Assembly (NCBI RefSeq): GCF_900107995.1
Contig: NZ_FNUM01000006.1
Location: 124,001-188,000 of the forward strand
Direction of reading: 5' to 3'
DNA length: 64,000 bases
Source: Alcanivorax sp. DSM 26293
Lineage (GTDB): Bacteria > Pseudomonadota > Gammaproteobacteria > Pseudomonadales > Alcanivoracaceae
Position 1 is the stretch's first letter. Each line of letters opens with the position of its first letter. Below are positions 33,593 to 43,474 of the stretch, piece by piece. Under the pieces are notes generated by a model. It saw only the letters and a list, made by a program, of their open reading frames with translations, searched no databases and had not been told where the DNA came from. The position numbers and the translations under genes are program-made.

Positions 33593-34927
33593 ATGCCAAA
33601 CCTGACCCCGCGCGAAATTGTTCATGAACTGAACAAGCACATTGTCGGCCAGGAGCCGGCGAAAAAATCCGTTGCCCTGGCCCTGCGCAATCGCTGGCGC
33701 CGCATGCAGTTGCCGGCAGAAATGCGTGCCGAAGTGGCGCCCAAGAACATCCTCATGATCGGCCCCACCGGCGTGGGCAAGACCGAAATTGCCCGCCGCC
33801 TGGCCAAGCTGGCCGACGCTCCCTTCATCAAGATCGAGGCCACCAAGTTCACCGAAGTGGGCTATGTGGGCCGCGATGTGGAATCCATCATCCGCGACCT
33901 GGTGGAAATGGCCATCAAGATGCTGCGCGAGAAAGCCATCGCCCGCGTGGGCAGCCAGGCGGATGATGCCGCCGAAGAACGCATCCTCGACGCCCTGCTG
34001 CCCGCGGCCCGAGGCGACGAAGAGAGCAAGACTGACAACAGCACCCGCCAGATCTTCCGCAAGAAGCTGCGCGAGGGCGAGCTGGACGACAAGGAAATCG
34101 AGATCGAGGTGTCCAGCAATCCGGCCGGGGTGGAAATCATGGCCCCTCCCGGCATGGAAGAAATGACCAGCCAGCTGCAACAGATGTTCTCGAAAATGGG
34201 CGGGGGCGGCCGCAAGCGCAGCCAGAAGCTGCGTGTGCGCGAAGCCTACCGGCTGATCCGGGACGAGGAAGCCGCGCGCTTCGTCAATGAGGACGAGCTG
34301 AAGGTGCAGGCCATCGATGCAGTGGAAAACAACGGCATCGTCTTCCTGGATGAAATCGACAAGGTGGCCAAGCGTGGTGAAAGCGGCGGCACTGATGTGT
34401 CCCGTGAAGGGGTACAGCGAGACCTGCTGCCGCTGATCGAAGGCTGCACCGTGTCCACCAAGTACGGCATGGTCAAGACTGACCACATCCTGTTTATCGC
34501 CTCCGGCGCCTTTCACTTGGCCAAGCCCAGCGATCTGATCCCGGAGCTGCAGGGCCGTCTGCCCATCCGCGTGGAACTGAGCGCCCTGACCCCGGATGAC
34601 TTCCAGCGCATTCTCACCGAACCCCGATGCTCCCTCACTGAGCAGTACAAGGCCTTGCTGGATACCGAAGGACTCAACCTGGAGATCACCGACGACTGCA
34701 TCCGGCGCATTGCTGAAGTGGCCTGGCAGGTCAACGAACGCACCGAAAACATCGGTGCCCGCCGCCTGCACACGGTACTGGAGAAACTGCTGGAAGAGAT
34801 CAGCTACGATGCTGACTCCCTGGCCACCCAGTACCACGACAAGCCCCTGGTGCTGGATGCGGAAGCGGTGGATCGCTATCTGGGTGAACTGGCCGATGAC
34901 GAGGACCTGAGCCGCTATATCCTCTGA
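33593..34927 (+). CDS. hslU: HslU ATPase subunit
   Basis: AAA+ unfoldase that feeds substrates into HslV. 444 residues. Walker [10 protein letters not shown] (about 61-69), the pore motif GYVGRD after TKFTEV, the I domain (about 110-240), Walker [10 protein letters not shown], and the C-terminal tail DLSRYIL whose last residues insert into HslV. Co-transcribed with hslV. Confidence 0.99.
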   Translation: MPNLTPREIVHELNKHIVGQEPAKKSVALALRNRWRRMQLPAEMRAEVAPKNILMIGPTGVGKTEIARRLAKLADAPFIKIEATKFTEVGYVGRDVESIIRDLVEMAIKMLREKAIARVGSQADDAAEERILDALLPAARGDEESKTDNSTRQIFRKKLREGELDDKEIEIEVSSNPAGVEIMAPPGMEEMTSQLQQMFSKMGGGGRKRSQKLRVREAYRLIRDEEAARFVNEDELKVQAIDAVENNGIVFLDEIDKVAKRGESGGTDVSREGVQRDLLPLIEGCTVSTKYGMVKTDHILFIASGAFHLAKPSDLIPELQGRLPIRVELSALTPDDFQRILTEPRCSLTEQYKALLDTEGLNLEITDDCIRRIAEVAWQVNERTENIGARRLHTVLEKLLEEISYDADSLATQYHDKPLVLDAEAVDRYLGELADDEDLSRYIL

Positions 34928-34946
34928 TTGCCCGAGGCCTGACCAC

Positions 34947-34983
34947 AGACGTCTGACGCTGAATTCATTGGCGTCAGGCGTCT
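34947..34983. repeat. Palindromic repeat, family B copy 3
   Basis: AGACGTCTGACGC (34947-34959) and GCGTCAGGCGTCT (34971-34983), paired except at one base, loop of 11. The motif GCGTCAG is shared with the copies flanking the gltD terminator. It lies 20 bases after the hslU stop; no T-run follows. Confidence 0.65.
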
Positions 34984-35036
34984 GACTTCCGACGGCCGAC
35001 CGCTTTCCTGCTATGATCCCCGCCGGAGGAAAAACC

Positions 35037-35732
35037 ATGACCGCCGGCGAACAGCTTCAACACTATCTCAACCGTTTCTTTGCCCTGCGCCAGCATGGCG
35101 ACGACACCGTATTCCTGAGCCGCTTGCGGCGCTTGCAGGACTGGCAGAGCCAGCGCCTCAGCCATACCCACCGCCATCTTCTGGACGACCCGGCCACGGC
35201 AGAGGGGATCCGCTTTCTGCTCGACGAAGTCTACGGTGGCCGGGAGCTGCTACCGGTGGCCCGGGAAATCCGGCGCGCCCTGCCCAAGGCCATGAAACTG
35301 CTGCCGGACAAGGTCATGGCCACCTCTGCCAGTGCACTGGAGGCTGCGATCCTCACCCAGGAGCTGGATGAGCAGATCACCGACTCACTGGGCAGCGAGC
35401 TGGATCAACCACTCACCGAGCCGACCTACCTCAAGGGCTTTCGACAGGACCACCACCTCGATGCCCGTCAGCGCCAGCTACAATTGGTGGCCGAACTGGG
35501 TCATCGCCTGGACCGCTATATCCGCTCGCGGATGATACAGACCACCTTTCGCATGGTCCGCAAACCGGCCCATGCGGCAGGCTTTGCGAACCTGTATGAT
35601 TTCATGGATCGCAGCTTCCGGGTGATGAAACCGGTGCCCAGCGTGGGCCTGCTGCTGGAGCAGCTGGCCGCACGGGAAGAGACCATCATGCAGAAGGTCT
35701 TCGACCATCACCCGGCCCCCTTCGAGGACTGA
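35037..35732 (+). CDS. Conserved protein upstream of ubiE (FFLEELY-motif type)
   Basis: A conserved gene of unknown function that sits before ubiE in pseudomonads. 231 residues from ATG 35037 with GGAGGA upstream. Predicted all-helical and cytoplasmic, without membrane segments or catalytic motif. The segment [10 protein letters not shown] resembles the FFLEELYG signature of the family. The stop is one base before the ubiE start, which argues for joint translation and perhaps a link to quinone synthesis. The family assignment is from memory of the motif and context. Confidence 0.7.
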   Translation: MTAGEQLQHYLNRFFALRQHGDDTVFLSRLRRLQDWQSQRLSHTHRHLLDDPATAEGIRFLLDEVYGGRELLPVAREIRRALPKAMKLLPDKVMATSASALEAAILTQELDEQITDSLGSELDQPLTEPTYLKGFRQDHHLDARQRQLQLVAELGHRLDRYIRSRMIQTTFRMVRKPAHAAGFANLYDFMDRSFRVMKPVPSVGLLLEQLAAREETIMQKVFDHHPAPFED

Positions 35733-35733
35733 C

Positions 35734-36486
35734 ATGAACGACGAAACCAAGGTCACCCACTTCGGTTACCAGCAGGTACCGTGGCAGGAAAAGCAGCAGA
35801 AAGTGGCCGGCGTATTCCGCTCCGTGGCGGGCAAATACGATGTCATGAACGACCTGATTTCCATGGGCAGCCACCGCCTGCTCAAGCGCATGACCATCGA
35901 GCTGGCCGGGGTACGACCGGGACACAAGGTACTGGACCTGGCCGGAGGCACCGGCGACCTGGCCATCAAGTTTTCCCGCCTTGTCGGGGAGACCGGGCAG
36001 GTGGTGCTGGCGGACATCAATGACGCCATGCTGGCAGTGGGCCGCGACCGCCTGTTCGATGCGGGTTGCAGCCATAACACCCAGGTCACCCAGGTAAACG
36101 GCGAATGTCTGCCTTTCGAAGACAACAGCTTCCACTGCATCACCATTGCTTTTGGCCTGCGCAATATCACCGACAAGGATGCCGCCCTGCGCTCCATGCT
36201 GCGGGTATTGAAACCCGGCGGCCGGCTGCTGGTGCTGGAGTTTTCCACCCCGGTGCACAAGCCCCTGGCCAAGGCCTATGAGCTGTATTCTTTCGGTGTG
36301 TGGCCCAAGCTGGGCAAGCTGATCGTCAACGACGCGGACAGCTATCAGTACCTGGCCGAGTCCATCCGCATGCACCCGGACCAGGACACCCTGCAGGGCA
36401 TGATGGATCAGGCCGGGTTTGCCCGCACCGAATACTTCAACATGCTGGGCGGCATCGTGGCACTGCACAGAGGGTTCAAATTTTGA
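35734..36486 (+). CDS. ubiE: Ubiquinone/menaquinone methyltransferase UbiE
   Basis: SAM-dependent C-methyltransferase of ubiquinone synthesis. 250 residues. SAM motif I is [12 protein letters not shown] (about 67-78); [25 protein letters not shown] and the C-terminal [20 protein letters not shown] are diagnostic of UbiE. First of ubiE-ubiJ-ubiB; its stop overlaps the ubiJ start. Confidence 0.98.
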   Translation: MNDETKVTHFGYQQVPWQEKQQKVAGVFRSVAGKYDVMNDLISMGSHRLLKRMTIELAGVRPGHKVLDLAGGTGDLAIKFSRLVGETGQVVLADINDAMLAVGRDRLFDAGCSHNTQVTQVNGECLPFEDNSFHCITIAFGLRNITDKDAALRSMLRVLKPGGRLLVLEFSTPVHKPLAKAYELYSFGVWPKLGKLIVNDADSYQYLAESIRMHPDQDTLQGMMDQAGFARTEYFNMLGGIVALHRGFKF

Positions 36487-37154
36487 GTCTGAAAGACCAG
36501 TCCCGCTCCCCCGGCCTGCTCTCCACCACGGCCCTGGCCACGGTGGAAAGAGCCATCAACACCGCCCTGCGCTCTGATCCGGCCAGTGCTGACCGACTGG
36601 CGCTGCATGCCGGCCGCCTGCTGGCCATCGAAGTGACCCTGCCGCCGCTGGCCATCTATGCGCTGATCGTGGAAGACGGGGTGGAGTTGTATCACCGCAG
36701 CGATGCCAACGCGGATGTCACGGTAAAGGGCAATCCCATGGACCTGGCTGCCTTGCTGCTGAACTGGAATACCCGCCCCGGCGTCATTGGCGGCCCGGTA
36801 GACATTAGCGGCAACCGGGAACTGTTGCAGGAAATGCAGCAACTGGCCCGCGAACTGCAAATTGATTGGGGCGCCATCCTTGAGCCGGTCACCGGCTCGG
36901 AACTGGCCCAGCAACTGGACTACAGTGCCCGTCGCCTGTTCGGCTGGGCTCGCCAGGCCGCCGGGCGACTGACCGAGCAACTGGCCGACTACGTGGGCAA
37001 CGAATCCGGCCTGACCCCGGGCCGTCGGGATGTCTACGAATTCGGTCAGGATGTGGACGAACTGCGCATGGACGTGGATCGACTGGACGCCCGCATCCAG
37101 CGCCTTCGCGCGGCAAGGGCCGGCGTGAACAGCAACGGGAGCGCCACCGACTGA
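36483..37154 (+). CDS. ubiJ: Ubiquinone assembly factor UbiJ (SCP2 domain)
   Basis: Accessory lipid-binding subunit of the aerobic ubiquinone-synthesis complex. 223 residues. An SCP2-like domain occupies about residues 12-115 ([24 protein letters not shown]), followed by a helical region and a C-terminal coiled coil ([21 protein letters not shown] in part). No in-frame ATG lies near the N-terminus; the first suitable codon is TTG 36483, sharing TTGA with the ubiE stop. It ends in TGATG shared with ubiB. Use of TTG plus coupling would keep its level below UbiE. Confidence 0.9.
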   Translation: MSLKDQSRSPGLLSTTALATVERAINTALRSDPASADRLALHAGRLLAIEVTLPPLAIYALIVEDGVELYHRSDANADVTVKGNPMDLAALLLNWNTRPGVIGGPVDISGNRELLQEMQQLARELQIDWGAILEPVTGSELAQQLDYSARRLFGWARQAAGRLTEQLADYVGNESGLTPGRRDVYEFGQDVDELRMDVDRLDARIQRLRAARAGVNSNGSATD

Positions 37155-38761
37155 TGCTGCCCGTTACCCGTATTCTGGTGGTCATCCATGTGGTGTGCCG
37201 CTATCGCCTGATCGCCCTGCTCCCCGCCCATCCGCTGCGCAACCTGCTGCTGGTGATGTCGTTTCTGTTGCCCTCCAGCTGGCTGGGCACCGGCAAGCTC
37301 AGCGAAGGCGAGCGGCTGCAAAAAGCCCTGGAACGCCTCGGCCCCATCTTCATCAAGTTCGGCCAACTGCTGGCCACCCGCCAGGACATGCTGCCACCGG
37401 AATGGACCCGCGCCCTGGCCCGCCTGCAGGATCAGGTTACCCCCTTCGACGGACAACAGGCCCGGGATCTGGTCGAGGCCAGTCTCAACCAGCCCTTTGA
37501 TGAGGTCTTCCGCGACTTTGACAGCACACCCATGGCCGCGGCCTCCGTGGCCCAGGTCCATGCCGCCACCCTGCATAACGGCCAGCAGGTAGTGGCCAAG
37601 GTGCTACGCCCCACCATTCTTCCGGTGGTGCAACGGGACCTGAAAGTCATGGCCTTCGGCGCCCGCTGGCTGGAACGACTGTGGCGCGATGCCCGTTACT
37701 TCCGCCCCGCACGGGTGGTACAGGATTATCGGGACATTATCCTGGGCGAACTGGATCTGGCCGCCGAAGCCCGCAACAGTGAAACCATGCGCCGGCATTT
37801 CCTGTTCAGCCCGCTGCTGCACATTCCGGCCATTCATCTGGAGCTGTCCAGCCCCACCGTGATCATCATGGATCGCATCCATGGTATCCCGGTGAATGAT
37901 ATCGAGCGCATCAAGGCCGCCGGCATTGATCCCAAGGTACTGGCAGAACGGGGCGTGGAGATCTTCTTTTCCCAGGTATTCCGTTTCAATTTTTTCCACG
38001 CGGACATGCACCCGGGCAACATCTTCGTCAACCCGGAACACCCGGAATCTCCTCAATACATGGCCGTGGATGCGGCCATCGCCGGGCGGCTGTCGAAGGA
38101 AGACCTGAACGTGCTGGGCCGCATGGTGCTGGCCGTGATGCGCGAGGATTACAGCGCCCTAGTGGATGCCGTGATTCGCGCCGGCTGGAATACCGCCCCC
38201 ATCGATCGTCCCCGTTTTGAACGGGCCGTGATCGACATTGTCGAGCCGGTGCGGTCCGCTCAACTGGACCAGCTGGAATTCGCGCCGCTGGTGATGAAGC
38301 TGTTCGATATGGCGCGCCACTACCAGATCGAAATGCCGGTGCAGTACATCCTGCTGATGAAGACACTGGTACATATCGAAGGCCTGGGGCGCAGCATCTA
38401 CCCGCAACTGGATATCTGGAGCACCGGCCGGCCTCTGCTGGAAGCCTGGATGCTGGCGGAATACGGCCCCAGCGCCACACTGAAAAAGCTGCAGAATCGC
38501 ATGCCGGAATGGACCGCCCAGCTACCGGAGATGCCCGATTTGCTGCGCGACGGCCTGGAAAGCCTGCGCGAACTGCCCTACCAGCAGGATCGACTGGAAG
38601 CCCGCTTCGAACAGGCCTTGCTTCGCCACCGTCACAAGCTGTTTGCCGGCCTGGCGGGGCTGGGCTGCGCCGGTACTGCCATCTGGCTGGCAACACCCCA
38701 TGTCAGCTGGCCGCTGGCCGCTGTCGCTGTGCTGCTGGTGAGCTGGAGCTGGCGGCGCTAG
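37154..38761 (+). CDS. ubiB: Ubiquinone biosynthesis kinase-like protein UbiB
   Basis: Atypical kinase/ATPase of the UbiB/ADCK family needed for ubiquinone synthesis, membrane anchored. 535 residues. KFGQ (68-71) in the inhibitory N-terminal extension, the Ala-rich loop AAAS (128-131) that replaces the P-loop, Lys149 (VVAKVLRP), and HADMHPGN (282-289) are present. The metal-binding DFG-type motif reads D306-A-A instead of D-F-G or D-C-G. Two hydrophobic helices end the protein (about 497-532). The N-terminal 40 residues are also hydrophobic. Overlaps ubiJ by one base. Confidence 0.95.
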   Translation: MLPVTRILVVIHVVCRYRLIALLPAHPLRNLLLVMSFLLPSSWLGTGKLSEGERLQKALERLGPIFIKFGQLLATRQDMLPPEWTRALARLQDQVTPFDGQQARDLVEASLNQPFDEVFRDFDSTPMAAASVAQVHAATLHNGQQVVAKVLRPTILPVVQRDLKVMAFGARWLERLWRDARYFRPARVVQDYRDIILGELDLAAEARNSETMRRHFLFSPLLHIPAIHLELSSPTVIIMDRIHGIPVNDIERIKAAGIDPKVLAERGVEIFFSQVFRFNFFHADMHPGNIFVNPEHPESPQYMAVDAAIAGRLSKEDLNVLGRMVLAVMREDYSALVDAVIRAGWNTAPIDRPRFERAVIDIVEPVRSAQLDQLEFAPLVMKLFDMARHYQIEMPVQYILLMKTLVHIEGLGRSIYPQLDIWSTGRPLLEAWMLAEYGPSATLKKLQNRMPEWTAQLPEMPDLLRDGLESLRELPYQQDRLEARFEQALLRHRHKLFAGLAGLGCAGTAIWLATPHVSWPLAAVAVLLVSWSWRR

Positions 38762-38842
38762 ACTGTGGCACCGCACCGCGGCACATCGGATAATCCGTCG
38801 GCGCTCGCCGCAGGCGCCAACCATAAAGAAAGTGCAAACGCT

Positions 38843-39178
38843 ATGTCAGATATACTCAGCCAGCTCCACCAGGTGCTTGAGTCCCGCAAGGGCGCCGACC
38901 CGGACAGCTCCTACGTGGCCAGCCTGTACGCCAAGGGGCTGAACAAGATCCTGGAGAAAGTGGGCGAGGAAGCGGTGGAAACCATTCTCGCGGCCCGCGA
39001 CGCGGAGGTCAGCGGCAAAACCGACGCCCTGATCAGCGAAACCGCGGATTTGTGGTTCCATAGTCTGGTCATGTTGGCCAAACTGGGAGAACACCCGGAC
39101 AAGGTGCTGGCAGAACTGGAGCGTCGCTTCGGACTGTCCGGCCATGACGAAAAAGCGGCGCGCGGCAGCAAGCACTGA
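38843..39178 (+). CDS. hisE: Phosphoribosyl-ATP pyrophosphatase HisE
   Basis: Second step of histidine synthesis: releases pyrophosphate from phosphoribosyl-ATP. 111 residues, all-helical MazG-like fold; [15 protein letters not shown] carries the metal-binding Glu residues and [13 protein letters not shown] follows. In Pseudomonas the gene before hisE is hisI; here the 81 bases after ubiB are too short to hold hisI. Confidence 0.96.
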   Translation: MSDILSQLHQVLESRKGADPDSSYVASLYAKGLNKILEKVGEEAVETILAARDAEVSGKTDALISETADLWFHSLVMLAKLGEHPDKVLAELERRFGLSGHDEKAARGSKH

Positions 39179-39221
39179 CACGCCCTGACTATCAGCGCCC
39201 TACCTATCGGAGAGAGACAGC

Positions 39222-39455
39222 ATGTTTTCCGGCATCAGCATTTGGCAGTTACTGATCCTTCTGGCCATCGTGGTCCTGTTGTTCGGCACCAAGAAACTGC
39301 GCAACATGGGCGGCGACCTGGGTGGCGCGGTCAAAGGCTTCAAGAACGCCATGAAAGACGGCGAGGAAGAGCAGGACCAGAAGCGTCTTGCCGATGATGA
39401 CAAGGACACCAGCGGGCAGAAAACCGAGAAGGACAAGGAAAAAGACCAGGCCTGA
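39222..39455 (+). CDS. tatA: Twin-arginine translocase subunit TatA
   Basis: Pore-forming subunit of the Tat export system. 77 residues: an N-terminal membrane helix (about 4-21), the FG hinge in LLFGTKKLR, an amphipathic helix ([15 protein letters not shown]) and a highly charged Lys/Asp/Glu tail. AGAGAGA lies upstream of the ATG. First of tatABC. Confidence 0.97.
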   Translation: MFSGISIWQLLILLAIVVLLFGTKKLRNMGGDLGGAVKGFKNAMKDGEEEQDQKRLADDDKDTSGQKTEKDKEKDQA

Positions 39456-39494
39456 TCTGGCTCCGCCTTTCCCTGGCCCCGTTAAGAGGTTTCC

Positions 39495-39848
39495 ATGTTC
39501 GATATCGGCTTCGCCGAACTGACCCTGATTTTCATCATCGGCCTGGTGGTACTCGGCCCGGAACGCCTGCCCAAGGTGGCCCGGACCCTGGGCCAATGGG
39601 TCGGTCGTGCCCGCTCCACCTTCAATCATCTGAAAAACGAACTGGAACGCGAAGCGGTAACCCAGGACATGCGCGAGCGCATGGAAAAGCAGATGCGGGA
39701 AATGGGCCTGGACGAAGACAGTATCCGCGAAGCCAGGGAAAGTCTGCTCAGCCCGGAGCAGATCGCCAAGGCACGCAGCCCCAGGGACAAACAGGCCGAC
39801 CCTGGCGACGACCGCGAAAACCCCCAGGAACCCCCGCGCCATGAATGA
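39495..39848 (+). CDS. tatB: Twin-arginine translocase subunit TatB
   Basis: Signal-peptide receptor partner of TatC. 117 residues. N-terminal [20 protein letters not shown] helix with the TatB-specific Glu8, then [13 protein letters not shown] and a long amphipathic/charged region. AAGAGG upstream. The 3' end overlaps tatC by eight bases. Confidence 0.97.
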   Translation: MFDIGFAELTLIFIIGLVVLGPERLPKVARTLGQWVGRARSTFNHLKNELEREAVTQDMRERMEKQMREMGLDEDSIREARESLLSPEQIAKARSPRDKQADPGDDRENPQEPPRHE

Positions 39849-40599
39849 TGCCAGCAACGATTCCGGCCAGCCATTGATCGCTCATCTGCTGGAGCTTCGT
39901 AATCGGCTACTCAAGGCCATGGCCGCGATTTTCGTGGTGTTTCTGGGGCTGTTCTACTTTTCCCGGGAGCTGTACACCCTGGTGGCCAAGCCGCTGATGC
40001 AGGCCATGCCGGAAGGGACCAGCATGATCGCCACCGGCGTCGCCTCGCCGTTCCTGGCGCCCTTCAAACTGACCCTGTACCTGAGCATCTTCGTGGCCAT
40101 GCCCTTTATTCTTCATCAGGCCTGGGCCTTTGTGGCTCCCGGCCTGTACCGGCATGAAAAGCGCCTGGCAGTGCCCCTGCTGGGCAGCAGCGTGCTGCTG
40201 TTCTATGCCGGCGCTGCCTTCGCCTATTTCGTGGTGTTCCCGCTGATGTTCCAGTTCTTTACTGCTATCGCCCCGGAAGGGGTGGCGGTGACCACGGACA
40301 TCAGCAGCTATCTGGATTTTGTCCTGGCCCTGTTCCTGGCATTCGGGCTGGCCTTTGAACTACCCATCGCCATCGTGTTGCTGGTGAGCACCGGGGCAAC
40401 GACGGTGGAAAAACTGGCCGCCGCCCGCGCCTATGTGGTGGTGGGATGTTTTGTGGTGGGCATGTTGCTGACTCCCCCCGACATCATCAGCCAGACCCTG
40501 CTGGCACTGCCCATGTGGTTCCTGTTCGAGATCGGCCTGTTGGCGGCCCGCCTGATTCGCCGGGAAAAACAGAAACAGCAAGACGCACCTGACGCCTGA
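39841..40599 (+). CDS. tatC: Twin-arginine translocase subunit TatC
   Basis: Six-helix inner-membrane receptor for twin-arginine signal peptides. 252 residues. The N-terminal [12 protein letters not shown] is the conserved signal-binding region, and [12 protein letters not shown] follows helix 2. Convergent with the lipoprotein hydrolase gene after 12 bases. Confidence 0.98.
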   Translation: MNDASNDSGQPLIAHLLELRNRLLKAMAAIFVVFLGLFYFSRELYTLVAKPLMQAMPEGTSMIATGVASPFLAPFKLTLYLSIFVAMPFILHQAWAFVAPGLYRHEKRLAVPLLGSSVLLFYAGAAFAYFVVFPLMFQFFTAIAPEGVAVTTDISSYLDFVLALFLAFGLAFELPIAIVLLVSTGATTVEKLAAARAYVVVGCFVVGMLLTPPDIISQTLLALPMWFLFEIGLLAARLIRREKQKQQDAPDA

Positions 40600-40611
40600 T
40601 ATCCACCCTGA

Positions 40612-41553
40612 TCAAAAGCGGTAGCCATTATTGCCGGTTGCGGCAGGAGGCAACGGCAGGGGTGTCATATCGTCCATCACCTCATCACGGGCCGGAGGCT
40701 GGGGAGCCGGAGCGGCGCAGCCATTCCCTTCCAGGAAATTCACAATGCGCTGCTGCACCGCCGGATCCCGAGTGCTTTCGATATGCCCACCGCGCAACCG
40801 CTGAAACTGCTTGGGCTCATTCGCGGCGGCAAACAGTCGCTTACCGTGCTGATAGGGGATAACCGGATCGTCTTCGCTGTGCATGACCAACAAGGGGGTT
40901 GGCGCCAGCCCGGCAATCCGGGACTCCGGGTCCAGATCCGCGCCCGGCATGCCCGGCACCACCAGCCAGCGCAGCGGCCACAATAGCCAGCTACCCTTCA
41001 TCACATCATCGGTAATCCCCCGATAACTGGCAAACGCCGCTTCCAGCACCACACAGTCTGCCGCGTTCTGATTTTTTTCATCCCCCAACACCGTGGCGGC
41101 CATGGCACCACCCAGGCTCTGACCAAATACGGTCAGCGGGCCTTGCGTCTGCCTGGCATTGCGCAACCAGTCCAATCCCAACTGCACATCGTCAAATACC
41201 GCCGGCAGTTTCGGCTTGCCCTCAGACAGGCCATAACCCCGGTAGTCGAGGAGAAAAACGTTATAGCCCTGTTCCGGCAACCATTGCACGCTGGCCAGGT
41301 GGGTACTGATGTTCTGGGCATTCCCATGAAGAAAATACACGGTGCCACGGACATGCCCCTCACCGGCGGCCGGCAACCACCAACCATGCAGGCGCAGCCC
41401 GCGCGGATGGATCAACACCACATCCTCGTAGCTGAGCCCCTGGTTTTCCGGATTCTGCACCCAGGGCTCCATGGGATAGAAGAACAGTTTGCTGCAGCCT
41501 GCCAGCGCCGTGGCCAGGCTGGCCAACAGAATCAGTCGAAGTACCATCGCCAT
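40612..41553 (-). CDS. Lipoprotein alpha/beta hydrolase
   Basis: Serine hydrolase of the alpha/beta fold anchored as a lipoprotein: signal MAMVLRLILLASLATALAGC with lipobox LAGC. 313 residues. YFLHGNAQN holds the oxyanion strand, VFGQSLGGAMA the nucleophile elbow (GxSxG), HSEDDPVIP the acid and RGGHIES the catalytic His. The C-terminal tail is Pro-rich. The start (41553, or 41547 two codons later) lies inside the end of the DUF4105 gene, overlapping it by 22 bases, so the two are an operon. Substrate unknown. Confidence 0.85.
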   Translation of the reverse strand: MAMVLRLILLASLATALAGCSKLFFYPMEPWVQNPENQGLSYEDVVLIHPRGLRLHGWWLPAAGEGHVRGTVYFLHGNAQNISTHLASVQWLPEQGYNVFLLDYRGYGLSEGKPKLPAVFDDVQLGLDWLRNARQTQGPLTVFGQSLGGAMAATVLGDEKNQNAADCVVLEAAFASYRGITDDVMKGSWLLWPLRWLVVPGMPGADLDPESRIAGLAPTPLLVMHSEDDPVIPYQHGKRLFAAANEPKQFQRLRGGHIESTRDPAVQQRIVNFLEGNGCAAPAPQPPARDEVMDDMTPLPLPPAATGNNGYRF

Positions 41554-43361
41554 TGTAATTTGAACTCGTAATCGCCATCCCCGCGCCAGCCTTCCCGGCT
41601 CAGCGATGCCCGCAACCCATGCTGACGGGCAAAAGCCCAGTGCACGGCGAACTCGGAAGTATGTCGATAGGTATCGTTGTTGAAGTAATGTCCCACACTG
41701 CCCAGCTGCCACTGCCAGCGTCCGCGCTGATAGAGCAGCCCCGCATCCAGACCAGCCCCGGGGGTGAGGAAGGTATCAAAGTCGCTATTATTTTCCATTC
41801 GCAGGCTGGTTAACAGGTAGGGCTGCCAGTTGCCCAAGGCCCAGCTGCCACCCGCGCCGCCCTGGACATAGCGCACCAGACGTCGGCGCCCTGCCCAGGC
41901 CCTCTCCAGTCCTCCCTCCACATACCAGCTCAACGGCTTGCTGAAGCGATTGCGGGGAGCAAGCGAGCGAATGCTTACCACATCCAGTTCTTCCAGGCGT
42001 GGATCACCGGATTCCGTGCTGCGCAGGGTCAATCCCATGCCTTCAATCTGGGCCCCGCGTAGAAAACCGTAACCATTATCCAGCAGGTCGTGGTAGGTCA
42101 ATCGGTAGCTCAGCTCGCCGAAATCCTGATTCGCCTCACGCTGACCACCGGCCAGAGCCAGCATCTGCGTGCCATGGCCCGCTTCCGGAGGTTCAGGATT
42201 CACGGTTTCCGGCACATCCACCTTAGGCAACCGGTTCATTTCCGTGAGTAGCGTAAAGGAATCCCGGGCAGCTCGCGGCTTCCTGACTCCTTTCCGGTTG
42301 ACCAGTCGCAGATAGCGATAGGCGGTGGTCACCATCAGCGCCTGCTGCCGGGGCTCGGCCTGTTGAAATGCTTCCGATTCCAGCAGCCCCGGGTCATCCG
42401 CGAGAGCACGGGCCAGCCGCTGCTGCTGTGCCGTCATCTGGCGACGCAGGTTATCCAGCTCAACCGCCTTGGAGGGCCGGTAATGACGCTCACTGATCAA
42501 GCCCCGATCATCCAGGGCGCGGACCGTATTCACTGGCACTTCGGCAAAACGCAGTTCCGTGAGCAGCTGCGAGCCCGGCCTCGCGACTTCCACCAGTTCC
42601 AGCAGACGGAAAGAACAGTTTTCATCGAAAAAATAATAATCAAAATTGATGTCTTTCAGTTCCCACAGGTGCTCTATCAGCCAGTCAATTTCCTGCTGAT
42701 CCAGATCCAGGGTGTACTCCCACATATCGCGATTTTCCATGTGGGAATATTCCTGAATTTTTTGCACATAAGGGACCAGGGCAAAGCGGCCAGGATAGCC
42801 GCCGGCTAACCCGCGATAAATATAGAAAAAGGAATTATCAGCCTCCGTGGATACGGCTCCGAAATTCACCGCCCAGGACAACCAAACCGCACTGTCTTTA
42901 CCCTGATCCAGGCGCAGTAGTGTATGGCCGAACATGGACGACGGGCTGTTCAGATAGGCCGCAGGAAACACCAGGACTGCCCGGCTGGCATGTACTGCAG
43001 AGCGCCACCGGGAATACTCCTCGCAGTGGTCAAAAGGCGCATCCTCCTGCCAATCCAAATGTCCGGCAAGAAAACGGTAACGGGCGGGGTAACGGCATCG
43101 CTCAGGGGCTTTGGCAGGCTCTAACGCAGCCAACGTTGCTCGCAGCTCTGCAAGCACATCATCCTTGCCATTTTTCGCCAGAAAATAATTATCATCATCG
43201 ATATAACTGCGACCCCGATCGCGCAGCGTAGCACCGGGATTCACATGCATGAGCGCCTGCCACCGTGGCGAGGCAGCAAGATCCGCCAGGGAGAGAGAGG
43301 AGTTCGCGGCCAACGCCGGGGCAATCCAGCACAGCAGCACACAAAGGAGTCCAGTGCGCAT
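41532..43361 (-). CDS. DUF4105 (Lnb N-terminal-like) periplasmic protein
   Basis: Exported protein with the DUF4105 domain, a papain/NlpC-like fold with presumed Cys-His chemistry; function in bacteria unknown. 609 residues. The signal peptide ends APALA-AN. The domain occupies about residues 110-290: PSSMFGHTLLRLD supplies the His and FFDENCSFRLLELVE the Cys. The last 200 residues look like beta strands with alternating hydrophobics ending WRWYFD, suggesting an outer-membrane barrel; this is inference. It precedes and overlaps the lipoprotein hydrolase gene. Confidence 0.82.
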   Translation of the reverse strand: MRTGLLCVLLCWIAPALAANSSLSLADLAASPRWQALMHVNPGATLRDRGRSYIDDDNYFLAKNGKDDVLAELRATLAALEPAKAPERCRYPARYRFLAGHLDWQEDAPFDHCEEYSRWRSAVHASRAVLVFPAAYLNSPSSMFGHTLLRLDQGKDSAVWLSWAVNFGAVSTEADNSFFYIYRGLAGGYPGRFALVPYVQKIQEYSHMENRDMWEYTLDLDQQEIDWLIEHLWELKDINFDYYFFDENCSFRLLELVEVARPGSQLLTELRFAEVPVNTVRALDDRGLISERHYRPSKAVELDNLRRQMTAQQQRLARALADDPGLLESEAFQQAEPRQQALMVTTAYRYLRLVNRKGVRKPRAARDSFTLLTEMNRLPKVDVPETVNPEPPEAGHGTQMLALAGGQREANQDFGELSYRLTYHDLLDNGYGFLRGAQIEGMGLTLRSTESGDPRLEELDVVSIRSLAPRNRFSKPLSWYVEGGLERAWAGRRRLVRYVQGGAGGSWALGNWQPYLLTSLRMENNSDFDTFLTPGAGLDAGLLYQRGRWQWQLGSVGHYFNNDTYRHTSEFAVHWAFARQHGLRASLSREGWRGDGDYEFKLQWRWYFD

Positions 43362-43430
43362 CCGGTATTATCCGTGATTCGGGCGGGAAAATTCCGTCCT
43401 GGGTCTGTGATTCCAGATCGGACAAACAAA

Positions 43431-43450
43431 GCCCCGCCGGAGGGCGGGGC
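43431..43450 (-). terminator. Terminator of the DUF3015 gene
   Basis: GCCCCGCC (43431-43438), GGAG, GGCGGGGC (43443-43450), followed on the minus strand by TTTGTTTGT. Perfect eight-base stem. Confidence 0.85.
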
Positions 43451-43474
43451 TCGTCAATAAACGCAGTTTATCGT

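Noticed and set aside
33401-35038. 545-codon minus-strand frame opposite hslVU
   Set aside because: Antisense shadow; no ribosome site or domain.
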